NCBI GenBank assembly: GCA_035690495.1
Contig: DASSKK010000063.1
Span: forward strand, 87,963 to 151,962
Direction of reading: 5' to 3'
DNA length: 64,000 nucleotides
Origin: DASSKK01 sp035690495
GTDB lineage: Bacteria > Actinomycetota > Actinomycetes > Propionibacteriales > Nocardioidaceae
The notes below the pieces were generated by a model. That model did no database searches. It was given only the letters and a program-made list of their open reading frames with translations, and was not told the origin of the DNA. Positions 52,531 to 60,437 of this stretch are shown piece by piece. Every line of letters begins with the position of its first letter. Positions within the stretch are counted from its first letter, which is position 1. Made by a program: the position numbers and the translations under genes.

Positions 52531-53682
52531 ATGACCTCGGTGAACCTGGGGATGCCCGAAGCGCCCCCGCCCGTGCTCGCGCCGCGCCGCAAGAGCAGGC
52601 AGATCAAGGTGGGGAAGGTGCTCGTCGGCGGGGACGCGCCGGTCTCGGTCCAGTCGATGTGCACGACGCTGACCGCCGACGTCAACACGACGCTGCAGCA
52701 GATCGCCGAGCTCACCGCCTCCGGCTGCGACATCGTCCGGGTGGCCTGCCCCAGCCAGGACGACGCCGACGCGCTGCCGGAGATCGCCAAGCACTCGCAG
52801 ATCCCGGTGATCGCCGACATCCACTTCCAGCCGCGCTACGTCTTCGCCGCGATCGACGCCGGCTGCGCTGGCGTACGCGTGAACCCCGGCAACATCCGCA
52901 AGTTCGACGACCAGGTCAAGCAGATCGCCCAGGCCGCCAAGGACCACGGCACCTCGCTGCGGATCGGCGTGAACGCCGGGTCGCTGGACAAGCGGGTGCT
53001 GGAGAAGTACGGCAAGGCAACGCCCGAGGCCCTGGTCGAGTCCGCGGTATGGGAGGCCGGCCTGTTCGAGGAGCACGACTTCCACGACTTCAAGATCTCG
53101 GTCAAGCACCACGACCCGGTCGTGATGGTGCAGGCCTACCAGATGCTCGCCGAGCGCGGCGACTGGCCGCTCCACCTCGGCGTCACCGAGGCCGGCCCGG
53201 CCTTCCAGGGCACGATCAAGTCCGCCACGGCGTTCGGCGCGCTGCTCTCCCAGGGCATCGGCGACACCATCCGGGTCTCGCTGTCCGCGCCTCCGGTGGA
53301 GGAGGTCAAGGTCGGGCTGCAGATCCTCGAGTCGCTGAACCTGCGTCCCCGCCGGCTGGAGATCGTCTCCTGCCCGTCGTGCGGGCGTGCCCAGGTCGAC
53401 GTCTACGAGCTCGCCGACAAGGTGACGGCGGGGCTGGACGGCCTCGAGGTGCCGCTGCGGGTGGCCGTGATGGGCTGCGTCGTCAACGGGCCCGGCGAGG
53501 CCCGCGAGGCCGACCTCGGCGTGGCCTCCGGCAACGGCAAGGGTCAGATCTTCGTCAAGGGCGAGGTGATCAAGACCGTGCCCGAGTCGCAGATCGTGGA
53601 GACGCTGATCGAGGAGGCGATGCGGATCGCCGACGAGATGGGCGACTCCGAGGAGGGGTCCGCGAGCGTCACCGTCGGCTAG
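52531..53682 (+). CDS. ispG: 4-hydroxy-3-methylbut-2-enyl-diphosphate synthase IspG
   Basis: The iron-sulfur enzyme for the penultimate MEP-pathway step. The 383-residue protein shows VSVQSMCTTLTADVNTT, VRVACPSQDDADAL, ADIHFQPRYVFAAIDAG, VRVNPGNIR, and the cluster cysteines in SCPSCGR and VMGCVVNGPGEA. It follows rseP by 81 bases. Downstream the conserved GNAT gene is displaced by a 3.4 kb insertion. Confidence 0.97.
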   Translation: MTSVNLGMPEAPPPVLAPRRKSRQIKVGKVLVGGDAPVSVQSMCTTLTADVNTTLQQIAELTASGCDIVRVACPSQDDADALPEIAKHSQIPVIADIHFQPRYVFAAIDAGCAGVRVNPGNIRKFDDQVKQIAQAAKDHGTSLRIGVNAGSLDKRVLEKYGKATPEALVESAVWEAGLFEEHDFHDFKISVKHHDPVVMVQAYQMLAERGDWPLHLGVTEAGPAFQGTIKSATAFGALLSQGIGDTIRVSLSAPPVEEVKVGLQILESLNLRPRRLEIVSCPSCGRAQVDVYELADKVTAGLDGLEVPLRVAVMGCVVNGPGEAREADLGVASGNGKGQIFVKGEVIKTVPESQIVETLIEEAMRIADEMGDSEEGSASVTVG

Positions 53683-53700
53683 GCCAGACGCCCGCCCGCC

Positions 53701-53760
53701 CCCCGATTCGTCCGCGAAGTTGCGTCCTGTCCACGCAGGGCGATCGAGGACGAATCGGGT
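53701..53760. repeat. 60-base palindromic element, copy 2
   Basis: The left arm CCCCGATTCGTCCGCG (53701-53716) is identical to that of the copy at 29675; the right arm (53745-53759) has one mismatch. The 28-base loop, read on the minus strand, contains CGTGGACAGGACGC. It lies between the convergent ends of ispG and the SDR gene. Confidence 0.9.
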
Positions 53761-53772
53761 TGGGGAGCGGCG

Positions 53773-54717
53773 TCAGCGGTAGCCGCTGGCGTCTGCCAGG
53801 CCGTGCTCGTCCCCGAAGCCGTGGTCGGCGATCAGGCCCCAGCAGTCCGGCTGCGAGCCGTCGGTGTCGGTGACGTGGTACGTCCTCGCCAGGTCGTGGG
53901 ACGTCACGGACTGCCCGGCGAGACGCCCGTGCCCGGCGTCGGCCGCGAGCGCCGCCACGCCGCGCGCGACGTACGCCGGTGACTCACTGATCGCGAAGCC
54001 CGGCACCTTCTCCAACGCGTCGCGCCAGTGGTCCTCGGTAACGCCGAAGTTGTCCAGCATCGCCTCCGACCGGATCCAGCCCGGCGTGACCGCCAGTGCC
54101 GTCACCGGGTGGTCGGACAGCTCGTGGGTCAGGCCGACCACGATCCGCTGCACGTTGGCCTTGACCAGGTCGTAGTAGAAGCCGACGCCGCGGCGGAACT
54201 CCCGGTTGGCCTCGAAGGTCCCGTCGGTCATCTCCACGACCAGGCCGGGGGAGTCTCCGGCGGCAGTGTCCAGCATCAGCGGGATCGCGAAATGGCTGGT
54301 GATCAGATGGGTGTCCACGCCCATCCTCAGCATCCTCAGACCGCCGGCCAGGTCGTGCTCCCACAGCGGATGCTCCCAGTCGGCGTAGCGATCGCCCCCG
54401 AAGATGTCGTTGACGAGTACGTCGAGCCGGCCGTGCGCGGCGCGGATCTGGCCGAGCAGCTGCTCGACCGCACCCTGGTCCTCGTGGTCGACGACCAGCG
54501 CTGTTCCCTCGCCGACCTGGGCGACGATCTCACCGGTCTCCTCGATCGTCTCGGGCCGGTCGATCTCCGAACGGCCGCAGACGCGGCTGCTGCGGCCCGT
54601 GGCGTAGACATGGGCCCCGGCGCGGGCGAGCTCGACGGCGATCGCGCGGCCGGCACCACGGGTCGCGCCCGCCACCAGGGCGACCCGGCCGGTCAGTGGT
54701 CTGTCCGAGTGGTTCAT
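53773..54717 (-). CDS. Short-chain dehydrogenase/reductase
   Basis: A 314-residue SDR. The N-terminal NAD(P) motif is LVAGATRGAGRAIAVELARAG, the NAG-like motif is LVNDIFGG, and the catalytic pair is YxxxK in FYYDLVKANVQ. A C-terminal extension with GYR at the very end is slightly longer than a classical SDR. The substrate is unknown. It diverges from the RHH-VOC-MFS unit across about 100 bases. Confidence 0.87.
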   Translation of the reverse strand: MNHSDRPLTGRVALVAGATRGAGRAIAVELARAGAHVYATGRSSRVCGRSEIDRPETIEETGEIVAQVGEGTALVVDHEDQGAVEQLLGQIRAAHGRLDVLVNDIFGGDRYADWEHPLWEHDLAGGLRMLRMGVDTHLITSHFAIPLMLDTAAGDSPGLVVEMTDGTFEANREFRRGVGFYYDLVKANVQRIVVGLTHELSDHPVTALAVTPGWIRSEAMLDNFGVTEDHWRDALEKVPGFAISESPAYVARGVAALAADAGHGRLAGQSVTSHDLARTYHVTDTDGSQPDCWGLIADHGFGDEHGLADASGYR

Positions 54718-54803
54718 GTCCGGCAGTCAACCAGTACCGCCAGGCCCCTGCTTGATCGCGATTGCGCTGTGCCGCGTCACCCCAGCCGGCAAGGCTGGTG
54801 TGC

Positions 54804-54815
54804 TAGTATCCTAGG
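54804..54815 (+). promoter_or_regulatory. Leaderless promoter of the RHH gene with CTAG repeats
   Basis: TAGTAT (54804-54809) places the transcript start near the GTG at 54816. CTAG-TATC-CTAG (54803-54814) straddles the -10 and is symmetric, a suitable operator for the RHH protein encoded immediately downstream. Confidence 0.5.
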
Positions 54816-54980
54816 GTGGTAGCCGAGAAGCGCGGCAAGACGCAGTTCAACGTCTACCTGCCGCCGGAGCTGGTGCGCCGGGTCAAGCACAAGTCGATCG
54901 ACGAGGGCGACAGCCTGTCCGCGCTCGTCGAGCGAGCGCTGACCGAATACCTCGACAGGCATGGGGAGGCACACGGATGA
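54816..54980 (+). CDS. Small ribbon-helix-helix DNA-binding protein
   Basis: A 54-residue protein, VVAEKRGKTQFNVYLPPEL onward, with the RHH strand TQFNVYLPPELVRRVK and a second helix SLSALVERALTEYLD. It has no toxin partner; the next gene, overlapping by ATGA, is a VOC protein and then an exporter. It therefore looks like an autoregulator of a small detoxification-type operon. The GTG lies at the predicted transcript start, so the message is likely leaderless. Confidence 0.78.
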   Translation: MVAEKRGKTQFNVYLPPELVRRVKHKSIDEGDSLSALVERALTEYLDRHGEAHG

Positions 54981-55765
54981 CAGTCTCGACAGGCGGGACC
55001 GACCGGGAGTCGGCCGGCGGAATCGTCGTGTGCCCGGTGCGGTTCACCGACGACCTCGCGGCGATGCGGGACTTCCTGGTGCTGCTGGGGCTCGCCCCTC
55101 GTGTGGAGTCCGAGGTCGGTGGCTGGGTCGACCTCGTCGCCGGTGGGGGCATGGTCGCCCTGCACGACGCCGCCAGCAGCGATGTCGGTGCGCCCGCCGG
55201 AATGTCCATCCTGTCCTTCCAGGTCGACGACGCGGACTTCCTCGCGCGATCGCTCCGGTCCACCGGGTTCGACGACGCCGCCGTGTACGACGAGAACTAC
55301 GGCCGGGTGCTGACCGTCGCCGACCCACTCGGCGAACAGGTGCTGCTCAACGAGCGCAGCGGCGACCTCTACGGCTACCGCGTCCACGATCCCGACCTCT
55401 GCAATCCCGGCACGCGGGTGGTGCCGGTGCGGTTCACCGATCAGACGACGGCGTACGCCCGCTTCCTGAACCGCCTCGGGCTCGCGGGGGATCCCGATCC
55501 GGCGTACGCCGTGTTCACAGCGCGCGGTGGGGATCACGGGTCGGTCGGCATCCGCCGCGTGCACCGCGATGATCTGCCTGTCGTGGCCGGGCCCGGACCT
55601 TCGGTGCAGCTCACTGTGACCAGCACCGAGCCGCTCGACGACGTTGCCGCGCGGTTGATCGCCGCCGGACACGAGGACGCCGAGATCGTGAACGAGGCCT
55701 TCGGGGACGTGCTGTCGGTCACCGACCCGGACGGCCAGCCGGTCCAGGTCCACCAGTCCGGGTGA
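54977..55765 (+). CDS. VOC-superfamily protein with two glyoxalase-like domains
   Basis: A 262-residue protein with two repeats beginning VVCPVRFTDDLAAMRDFLVL and VVPVRFTDQTTAYARFLNRL and ending VADPLGEQVLLNER and VTDPDGQPVQVHQ. The repeats resemble drug-binding VOC proteins of the bleomycin-resistance type as much as enzymes. It is translationally coupled at both ends, to the RHH protein and to the MFS exporter, supporting a joint role in handling one small molecule. Confidence 0.8.
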   Translation: MTVSTGGTDRESAGGIVVCPVRFTDDLAAMRDFLVLLGLAPRVESEVGGWVDLVAGGGMVALHDAASSDVGAPAGMSILSFQVDDADFLARSLRSTGFDDAAVYDENYGRVLTVADPLGEQVLLNERSGDLYGYRVHDPDLCNPGTRVVPVRFTDQTTAYARFLNRLGLAGDPDPAYAVFTARGGDHGSVGIRRVHRDDLPVVAGPGPSVQLTVTSTEPLDDVAARLIAAGHEDAEIVNEAFGDVLSVTDPDGQPVQVHQSG

Positions 55766-57060
55766 GCCCCGAGATGGGTCTCGACAGTCTCCACGGCAAG
55801 GACGAGCTCGACCGGCGCGACGATCCACTCCTGCGCGATCGCGAATACCGGAAGTACCTCGCGGCGCGGAGCCTGTCCGGCTTCGGGGACATCGTCACCT
55901 ACGTTGCCCTGCCGGTGCTGGTCTACCGGCTCACCGGTTCGGCCACGCTCACCGCCGCCGTCGCCGGGTTGGAAGCCGCCCCCTACGTGCTGTTCGGTCT
56001 GCTCGCCGGGGTGCTCGGCGACCGGGCAAACCGCAAGCGAGTCATGGTGGCGGCGGACCTGGCGGATGCCGTGCTGCTGGTGAGTGTGCCGCTCGCGCAC
56101 TGGTTCGGGGTGCTCACCGTCCCGCACCTGCTGGCCGTCGCCTTCCTCGCTCCGGCGGTGGCCACGTTCTTCGACGGGTCGGTGTTCGGCGCGATCCCGA
56201 CCCTGGTCGGCCGGGAACGAATCGCCCAGGCCAACTCCTTCGTGGTGAGCGTTCAGTCCGTCGAAGGTGTCGTGCTGCCATCCCTGATCGGTCTCGCGTT
56301 GGCCGTGGTCTACCCGGCGACGATGCTGGCGGTCGATGCGGTGAGCTTCCTGACCTCCGCTGTCCTGATTGGTGCGATCACCCGGCCGATGCAGGATCCG
56401 CTGCGGGAGCGGCCGCCGCTGGCCTTGAAGCAGCTCGGGGCCGATGTCGGGCAAGGAGTCCGCTACCTGTGGCGACACCGCAGTGTCCGGGCGATGACCA
56501 TCGTCAGCTTCACCCAGTGCGTCAGCGCAGGTGGTTTCGTTGCGCTGGAGGTGGTCTGGGCGGACCGGCAGCTCGGCGTCGGAACGTCCGGCTGGCGGTT
56601 CGGCGTGGTGTTCGGCACCTGGGCCGTAGGCACACTGGTCGCCTCGGTCTGCCTTCCGCGGCTCCTGCGTCGTACGTCCCCGGCGGGAGTGACGCTGGCG
56701 GCACTTCCGGTCTCGGCCACGCTCGGCCTGCTCACTCCAGTGTGGAGCACCTGGTGGGTCGGCGCGCTGTTCCTCTTCGCCTGGAGCGTCCCGTACACGC
56801 TGGTGGCGTTCAACGCGGTCGCCTACCGGCAGCAGGTCACGCCCGAGTACCTCCTCAGCCGGGTCAACACCGCGGGCCGGATGCTCTCGTGGGGGATGGG
56901 CTGGACCGGCGGCGCGTTCCTGGCCGGTGTGCTGACCACGATGTTGGGCCTGCGGGCCACCATGTTTGCGGCCACTTCCGTGGCCGTCCTCGGCGTGCTC
57001 GTCGCGTGGTGCTCGCCGCTCGCCCGGTCGCGAGCAGCGGCACTCCCCATGGGGAACTGA
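55762..57060 (+). CDS. MFS exporter (EntS/MFS_3 type)
   Basis: A 432-residue, 12-helix transporter. The N-terminus FRKYL-like (DREYRKYLAARSLSGFGDIV), the loop GVLGDRANRKRVMVAADLAD and the later VTPEYLLSRVNTAGRML are typical of the EntS/macrolide-efflux group. It probably exports a small toxic compound. The GTG overlaps the VOC stop. Its stop codon lies in the loop of a strong inverted repeat. Confidence 0.88.
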   Translation: MSPEMGLDSLHGKDELDRRDDPLLRDREYRKYLAARSLSGFGDIVTYVALPVLVYRLTGSATLTAAVAGLEAAPYVLFGLLAGVLGDRANRKRVMVAADLADAVLLVSVPLAHWFGVLTVPHLLAVAFLAPAVATFFDGSVFGAIPTLVGRERIAQANSFVVSVQSVEGVVLPSLIGLALAVVYPATMLAVDAVSFLTSAVLIGAITRPMQDPLRERPPLALKQLGADVGQGVRYLWRHRSVRAMTIVSFTQCVSAGGFVALEVVWADRQLGVGTSGWRFGVVFGTWAVGTLVASVCLPRLLRRTSPAGVTLAALPVSATLGLLTPVWSTWWVGALFLFAWSVPYTLVAFNAVAYRQQVTPEYLLSRVNTAGRMLSWGMGWTGGAFLAGVLTTMLGLRATMFAATSVAVLGVLVAWCSPLARSRAAALPMGN

Positions 57061-57076
57061 CGCTTCCCATGGGGAG
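57043..57076 (+). terminator. Inverted repeat over the exporter stop codon
   Basis: CTCCCCATGGGGAA (57043-57056) pairs with TTCCCATGGGGAG (57064-57076), 13 pairs with one bulged G; the TGA stop lies in the loop. A further TTCCCCGTGGGGAG follows. Likely terminator of the inserted operon. Confidence 0.55.
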
Positions 57077-57094
57077 TTCCCCGTGGGGAGGGGC

Positions 57095-57120
57095 CGTTTA
57101 CCAGGGTGCCATGGTAAACG
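57095..57120. promoter_or_regulatory. Palindrome CGTTTACCA-N8-TGGTAAACG before the GNAT gene
   Basis: A perfect 9-base inverted repeat with an 8-base centre lies 25 bases upstream of the GNAT GTG and just before a TAGGCT -10 (57133-57138). Suited to binding of a TetR- or GntR-like dimer; no regulator is adjacent. Confidence 0.5.
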
Positions 57121-57145
57121 GGCGGGCGCGGGTAGGCTCCCCAGC

Positions 57146-57988
57146 GTGCTCCGGACTCAGCCAAGGCTGCGTGTGCTCGGCCCCACCGACCTCCCCGCGA
57201 TGCTGGAGCTCGCGGCGTGCGACCCGGTCGTGAACGTGTTCGCCGACTACCGGAGCCGGCTCACCCAGCTCGAGCCGCGGTGGCTGGGCGGGGAGATGTG
57301 GGGCTACTACGAGGCGGGCAGGCTGGTGTCGGCATGCCACGCCGGCGCCAACCTGGTGCCCGTGCAGGCCACTCCGGAGGCGGTGGCGGTCTTCGCCGCC
57401 CGGGCGCTGTCCCAGGGCCGGCGGTGCGCCACGATCGTGGGGCCTTCGGCGTCGGTTTGCGAGCTGTGGCGTCATCTCGAGAACCGCTGGTCGCCTGCCC
57501 GCGAGCTGCGCCGGGACCAGCCTCACATGCAGATCGGCGGTCCGCCCGCGATCGCGCCCGACCCGCAGGTACGCCGTACGACGCAGGCCGATCTCGACGT
57601 GCTCTATCCGGCATGCGTGGCCATGTACACCGAGGAGGTCGGCGTCTCACCCGAGGGCGGCGGACGCGACATGTACCGCGCCCGGGTCGCTCAGCTGATC
57701 GGCAAGGGCTGGTCGTTCGCCCGCATCGAGGGCGGAGAGGTGGTGTTCAAGGCCGAGGTCGCCGCCGCCTCCCCGCACGCGTGCCAGGTGCAGGGGGTGT
57801 ACGTCCCCCCGGACCGTCGAGGCCAGGGGTTCGCGGCCGCCGGGATGGCCGCGGTGGTGGAGATGGCCTTGCGCGACATCGCCCCCGTGGTGTCGCTGTA
57901 CGTCAATGCGCACAACCATGCGGCCCGGCGCGCCTACGCGCGGGTCGGGTTCGAGGAGACCGGCACGTTCACGACGGTCATGTTCTGA
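57146..57988 (+). CDS. GNAT acetyltransferase with DUF4081 N-terminal domain
   Basis: A 280-residue protein. The N-terminal half (VLGPTDLPAMLELAACDPVV) is DUF4081 and the C-terminal half a GNAT domain with VQGVYVPPDRRGQGFAAAGM as acetyl-CoA site and VNAHNHAARRAYARVGF. In other actinobacteria (Rv2867c in M. tuberculosis) it directly follows ispG; here about 3.4 kb intervenes. Its target is unknown. The -10 TAGGCT places the transcript start at the GTG, so the mRNA is probably leaderless. Confidence 0.88.
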   Translation: MLRTQPRLRVLGPTDLPAMLELAACDPVVNVFADYRSRLTQLEPRWLGGEMWGYYEAGRLVSACHAGANLVPVQATPEAVAVFAARALSQGRRCATIVGPSASVCELWRHLENRWSPARELRRDQPHMQIGGPPAIAPDPQVRRTTQADLDVLYPACVAMYTEEVGVSPEGGGRDMYRARVAQLIGKGWSFARIEGGEVVFKAEVAAASPHACQVQGVYVPPDRRGQGFAAAGMAAVVEMALRDIAPVVSLYVNAHNHAARRAYARVGFEETGTFTTVMF

Positions 57989-58037
57989 GCCCGGCCTTTC
58001 CCAGGCCGTTCTCAGGTTGCTCTGCCAGCATGCCCGC

Positions 58038-58544
58038 GTGGACACCCTGATCGTGGCCGTGGCGCAGTACGCGATCTTCCTCGTCGCGCTCGGTGCCGTG
58101 GCGGTCTGGGTGGTGGTCGATCGCCCGGTCAAGATCCCACTGGCCGTGCAGGCGGTGCTCACCGTGCTGATCGTGGCCGGCCTGGTCAAGCTCGCCTCGA
58201 CGCTGCACACCGATCCGCGTCCGTTCGTCGTCGACCCCTCGCTGAAGCCGATGTTCGCCCATCCGCCCGACAACGGCTTCCCCTCCGACCACACCGCCCT
58301 GGCCGCCGGTGTCGCGTTCCTGGTGATCGCCTACCGCCGCTGGGTGGGTGTCGGCCTGCTCGCCATCGCGGTGGGCATCGGACTCGCCCGCGTCGCCGCG
58401 CACGTCCACCACCTGCAGGACATCGGGGCCGGGCTGCTGATCGGCCTGGTGGCTGCCACGGTCGTCCTCCTCGCGTGGCACCTGACCATCGGCCGGATAG
58501 GTCACGAGCGACATGCCGACGAGACCCCGGCGGGTCGTTCATGA
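58038..58544 (+). CDS. PAP2-family membrane phosphatase
   Basis: A 168-residue integral membrane phosphatase of the PAP2/undecaprenyl-diphosphatase type. The three motifs are KLASTLHTDPRPF, PSDHTALAAG and RVAAHVHHLQDIGAG, giving the catalytic histidines and Arg. It probably dephosphorylates undecaprenyl or another prenyl/lipid phosphate. GTG start, 49 bases after the GNAT gene. Confidence 0.87.
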   Translation: MDTLIVAVAQYAIFLVALGAVAVWVVVDRPVKIPLAVQAVLTVLIVAGLVKLASTLHTDPRPFVVDPSLKPMFAHPPDNGFPSDHTALAAGVAFLVIAYRRWVGVGLLAIAVGIGLARVAAHVHHLQDIGAGLLIGLVAATVVLLAWHLTIGRIGHERHADETPAGRS

Positions 58545-58601
58545 CCTGTCGCCGCCGCCCGGCGCCGCACAACTGCGTGGCGGACGCGAAGAGGGCGTAG
58601 G

Positions 58602-58607
58602 TAGCCT
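58602..58607 (+). promoter_or_regulatory. -10 element TAGCCT before the proS leader ORF
   Basis: TAGCCT fits TANNNT and puts the transcript start at or next to the ATG at 58615, giving a leaderless message for the leader ORF. Confidence 0.45.
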
Positions 58608-58614
58608 TGCGGCC

Positions 58615-58674
58615 ATGTTCTCACCCCACGAAGCCGCTCGCTTCGCTCACGCCCGCGCGGGGGCCCCGAGATGA
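58615..58674 (+). CDS. Possible 19-codon leader peptide of proS
   Basis: The frame MFSPHEAARFAHARAGAPR starts at the predicted transcript 5' end and stops with a TGA overlapping the proS ATG. It contains two Pro codons (CCC, CCG). CGAAGC and GCTTCG within it can pair. Leaderless short ORFs coupled to the next gene are known in actinobacteria; a regulatory role in prolyl-tRNA supply is inference. Confidence 0.4.
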   Translation: MFSPHEAARFAHARAGAPR

Positions 58675-60437
58675 TCCTGCGGATGTCGAAGCTGTTCGTG
58701 CGCACGCTGCGGGACGATCCCGCGGACGCGGAGGTGCCGAGCCACAAGCTGCTGGTCCGCGCCGGCTACATCCGTCGGGCCGCGCCGGGCATCTACTCCT
58801 GGCTGCCGCTGGGCCTGCGGGTACTGCGCAACATCGAGCGGATCGTGCGCGAGGAGATGGACGCGATGGGCGCCCAGGAGCTGCTGTTCCCGGCGCTGCT
58901 TCCGCGCGAACCCTACGAGTCCACCGGCCGGTGGACGCACTACGGCGACGGCATCTTCCGGCTGAAGGACCGGAAGAAGGCCGACTACCTGCTCGGGCCG
59001 ACGCACGAGGAGATGTTCACGCTCACGGTCAAGGATCTCTACTCCTCCTACAAGGACCTGCCGGTCTGGCTCTACCAGATCCAGACCAAGTACCGCGACG
59101 AACCGCGCCCTCGCGCGGGCATCCTGCGCGGACGCGAGTTCGTGATGAAGGACTCCTACTCCTTCGACACCTCCGACCAGGGGTTCCTGGCCTCCTACCA
59201 GGCACACCGCGACGCGTACGTGAAGATCTTCGACCGGCTCGGCTTCGAGTACGCCATCGTCGCGGCCACCTCCGGCGCGATGGGCGGCTCTGCCAGCGAG
59301 GAGTTCCTGGCCAAGGCGGAGCACGGCGAGGACACCTACGTGCGGTGCACCAGCTGCGAGTACGCCGCCAACGTCGAGGCGGTGCAGGTGCGTCCGCCGG
59401 CGCCGATCCCGTACGACGACGCGCCGCCAGCGCACGCCGAGCAGACCCCGGACACCCCGACGATCCAGACGCTCGTCGACCACCTCAATGAGAAGTTCCC
59501 CCGCGAGGACCGGCCCTGGACGGCCGGGGACACGTTGAAGAACGTGCTCGTCGTGCTCAAACATCCCGACGGCACGCGTGAGCCGGTCGCGATCGGCGTG
59601 CCCGGGGACCGGGAGGTCGACGCGAAGCGGTTGGAGGGCCAGCTCGAGCCGACCGAGGTCGAGCCGTTCGACGAGACGGAGTTCGCCAGGCATCCCGCCC
59701 TGGTCAAGGGCTACATCGGCCCCGGCGTGCTCGGAGAGCACAACGAGTCCAAGATTCGCTACATGGTGGACCCGCGCGTGGTCGAGGGGACCCGCTGGGT
59801 GACCGGCGCCGACGTCGCCGGCTCGCACGTGATCGACCTGGTGGCCGGCCGCGACTTCACCCCCGACGGCGCCATCGAGGCCGCCGAGGTCCGCGACGGA
59901 GATCCCTGCCCGAACTGCGCCGACGGCACCTTGGAGAGCGCGCGCGGCATCGAGATGGGCCACATCTTCCAGCTCGGCACCTGGATCGCCGACGCACTCG
60001 GTCTCCAGGTTCTCGACGAGCACGGCAAGCTGGTCACGGTGATGATGGGCTCCTACGGCATCGGAGTCTCCCGTGCGGTCGCCGCGATCGCGGAGAACAC
60101 GCACGACACCCTCGGTTTGTGCTGGCCACGCGAGGTGGCACCTGCCGACGTACACCTGGTGGCGACCGGCAAGGACGATGCCGTCTACGACGCCGCGGCC
60201 GAGCTTGCGGCCGATCTGGAGCGGCGTGGGCTGACCGTGCTCTACGACGACCGGGCGAAGGTCTCGCCCGGGGTCAAGTTCAAGGACGCCGAGCTCATCG
60301 GCGTCCCGCTGATCGTGGTGGTCGGCAGGGGACTCGCCGACGGCGTGGTCGAGGTGCGGGATCGCAAGTCCGGCGAGCGTCGCGACGTGCCCGTCGGCGA
60401 AGCGGCCGGGCGGATCGCGGAAGCCGCGCATGCTTGA
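58671..60437 (+). CDS. proS: Prolyl-tRNA synthetase
   Basis: A 588-residue bacterial-type class II synthetase. Motif 1 (APGIYSWLPLGLRVLRNIE), motif 2 (TKYRDEPRPRAGILRGREFVMKDSYSFD) and motif 3 (GSYGIGVSRAVAAIAE) are complete. An editing (INS/YbaK-like) domain occupies about residues 230-400. The C-terminal anticodon domain has VLYDDRAKVSPGVKFKDAEL. The ATG overlaps the stop of a short leader frame, and the last 8 bases overlap the HAD gene. Confidence 0.96.
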   Translation: MILRMSKLFVRTLRDDPADAEVPSHKLLVRAGYIRRAAPGIYSWLPLGLRVLRNIERIVREEMDAMGAQELLFPALLPREPYESTGRWTHYGDGIFRLKDRKKADYLLGPTHEEMFTLTVKDLYSSYKDLPVWLYQIQTKYRDEPRPRAGILRGREFVMKDSYSFDTSDQGFLASYQAHRDAYVKIFDRLGFEYAIVAATSGAMGGSASEEFLAKAEHGEDTYVRCTSCEYAANVEAVQVRPPAPIPYDDAPPAHAEQTPDTPTIQTLVDHLNEKFPREDRPWTAGDTLKNVLVVLKHPDGTREPVAIGVPGDREVDAKRLEGQLEPTEVEPFDETEFARHPALVKGYIGPGVLGEHNESKIRYMVDPRVVEGTRWVTGADVAGSHVIDLVAGRDFTPDGAIEAAEVRDGDPCPNCADGTLESARGIEMGHIFQLGTWIADALGLQVLDEHGKLVTVMMGSYGIGVSRAVAAIAENTHDTLGLCWPREVAPADVHLVATGKDDAVYDAAAELAADLERRGLTVLYDDRAKVSPGVKFKDAELIGVPLIVVVGRGLADGVVEVRDRKSGERRDVPVGEAAGRIAEAAHA

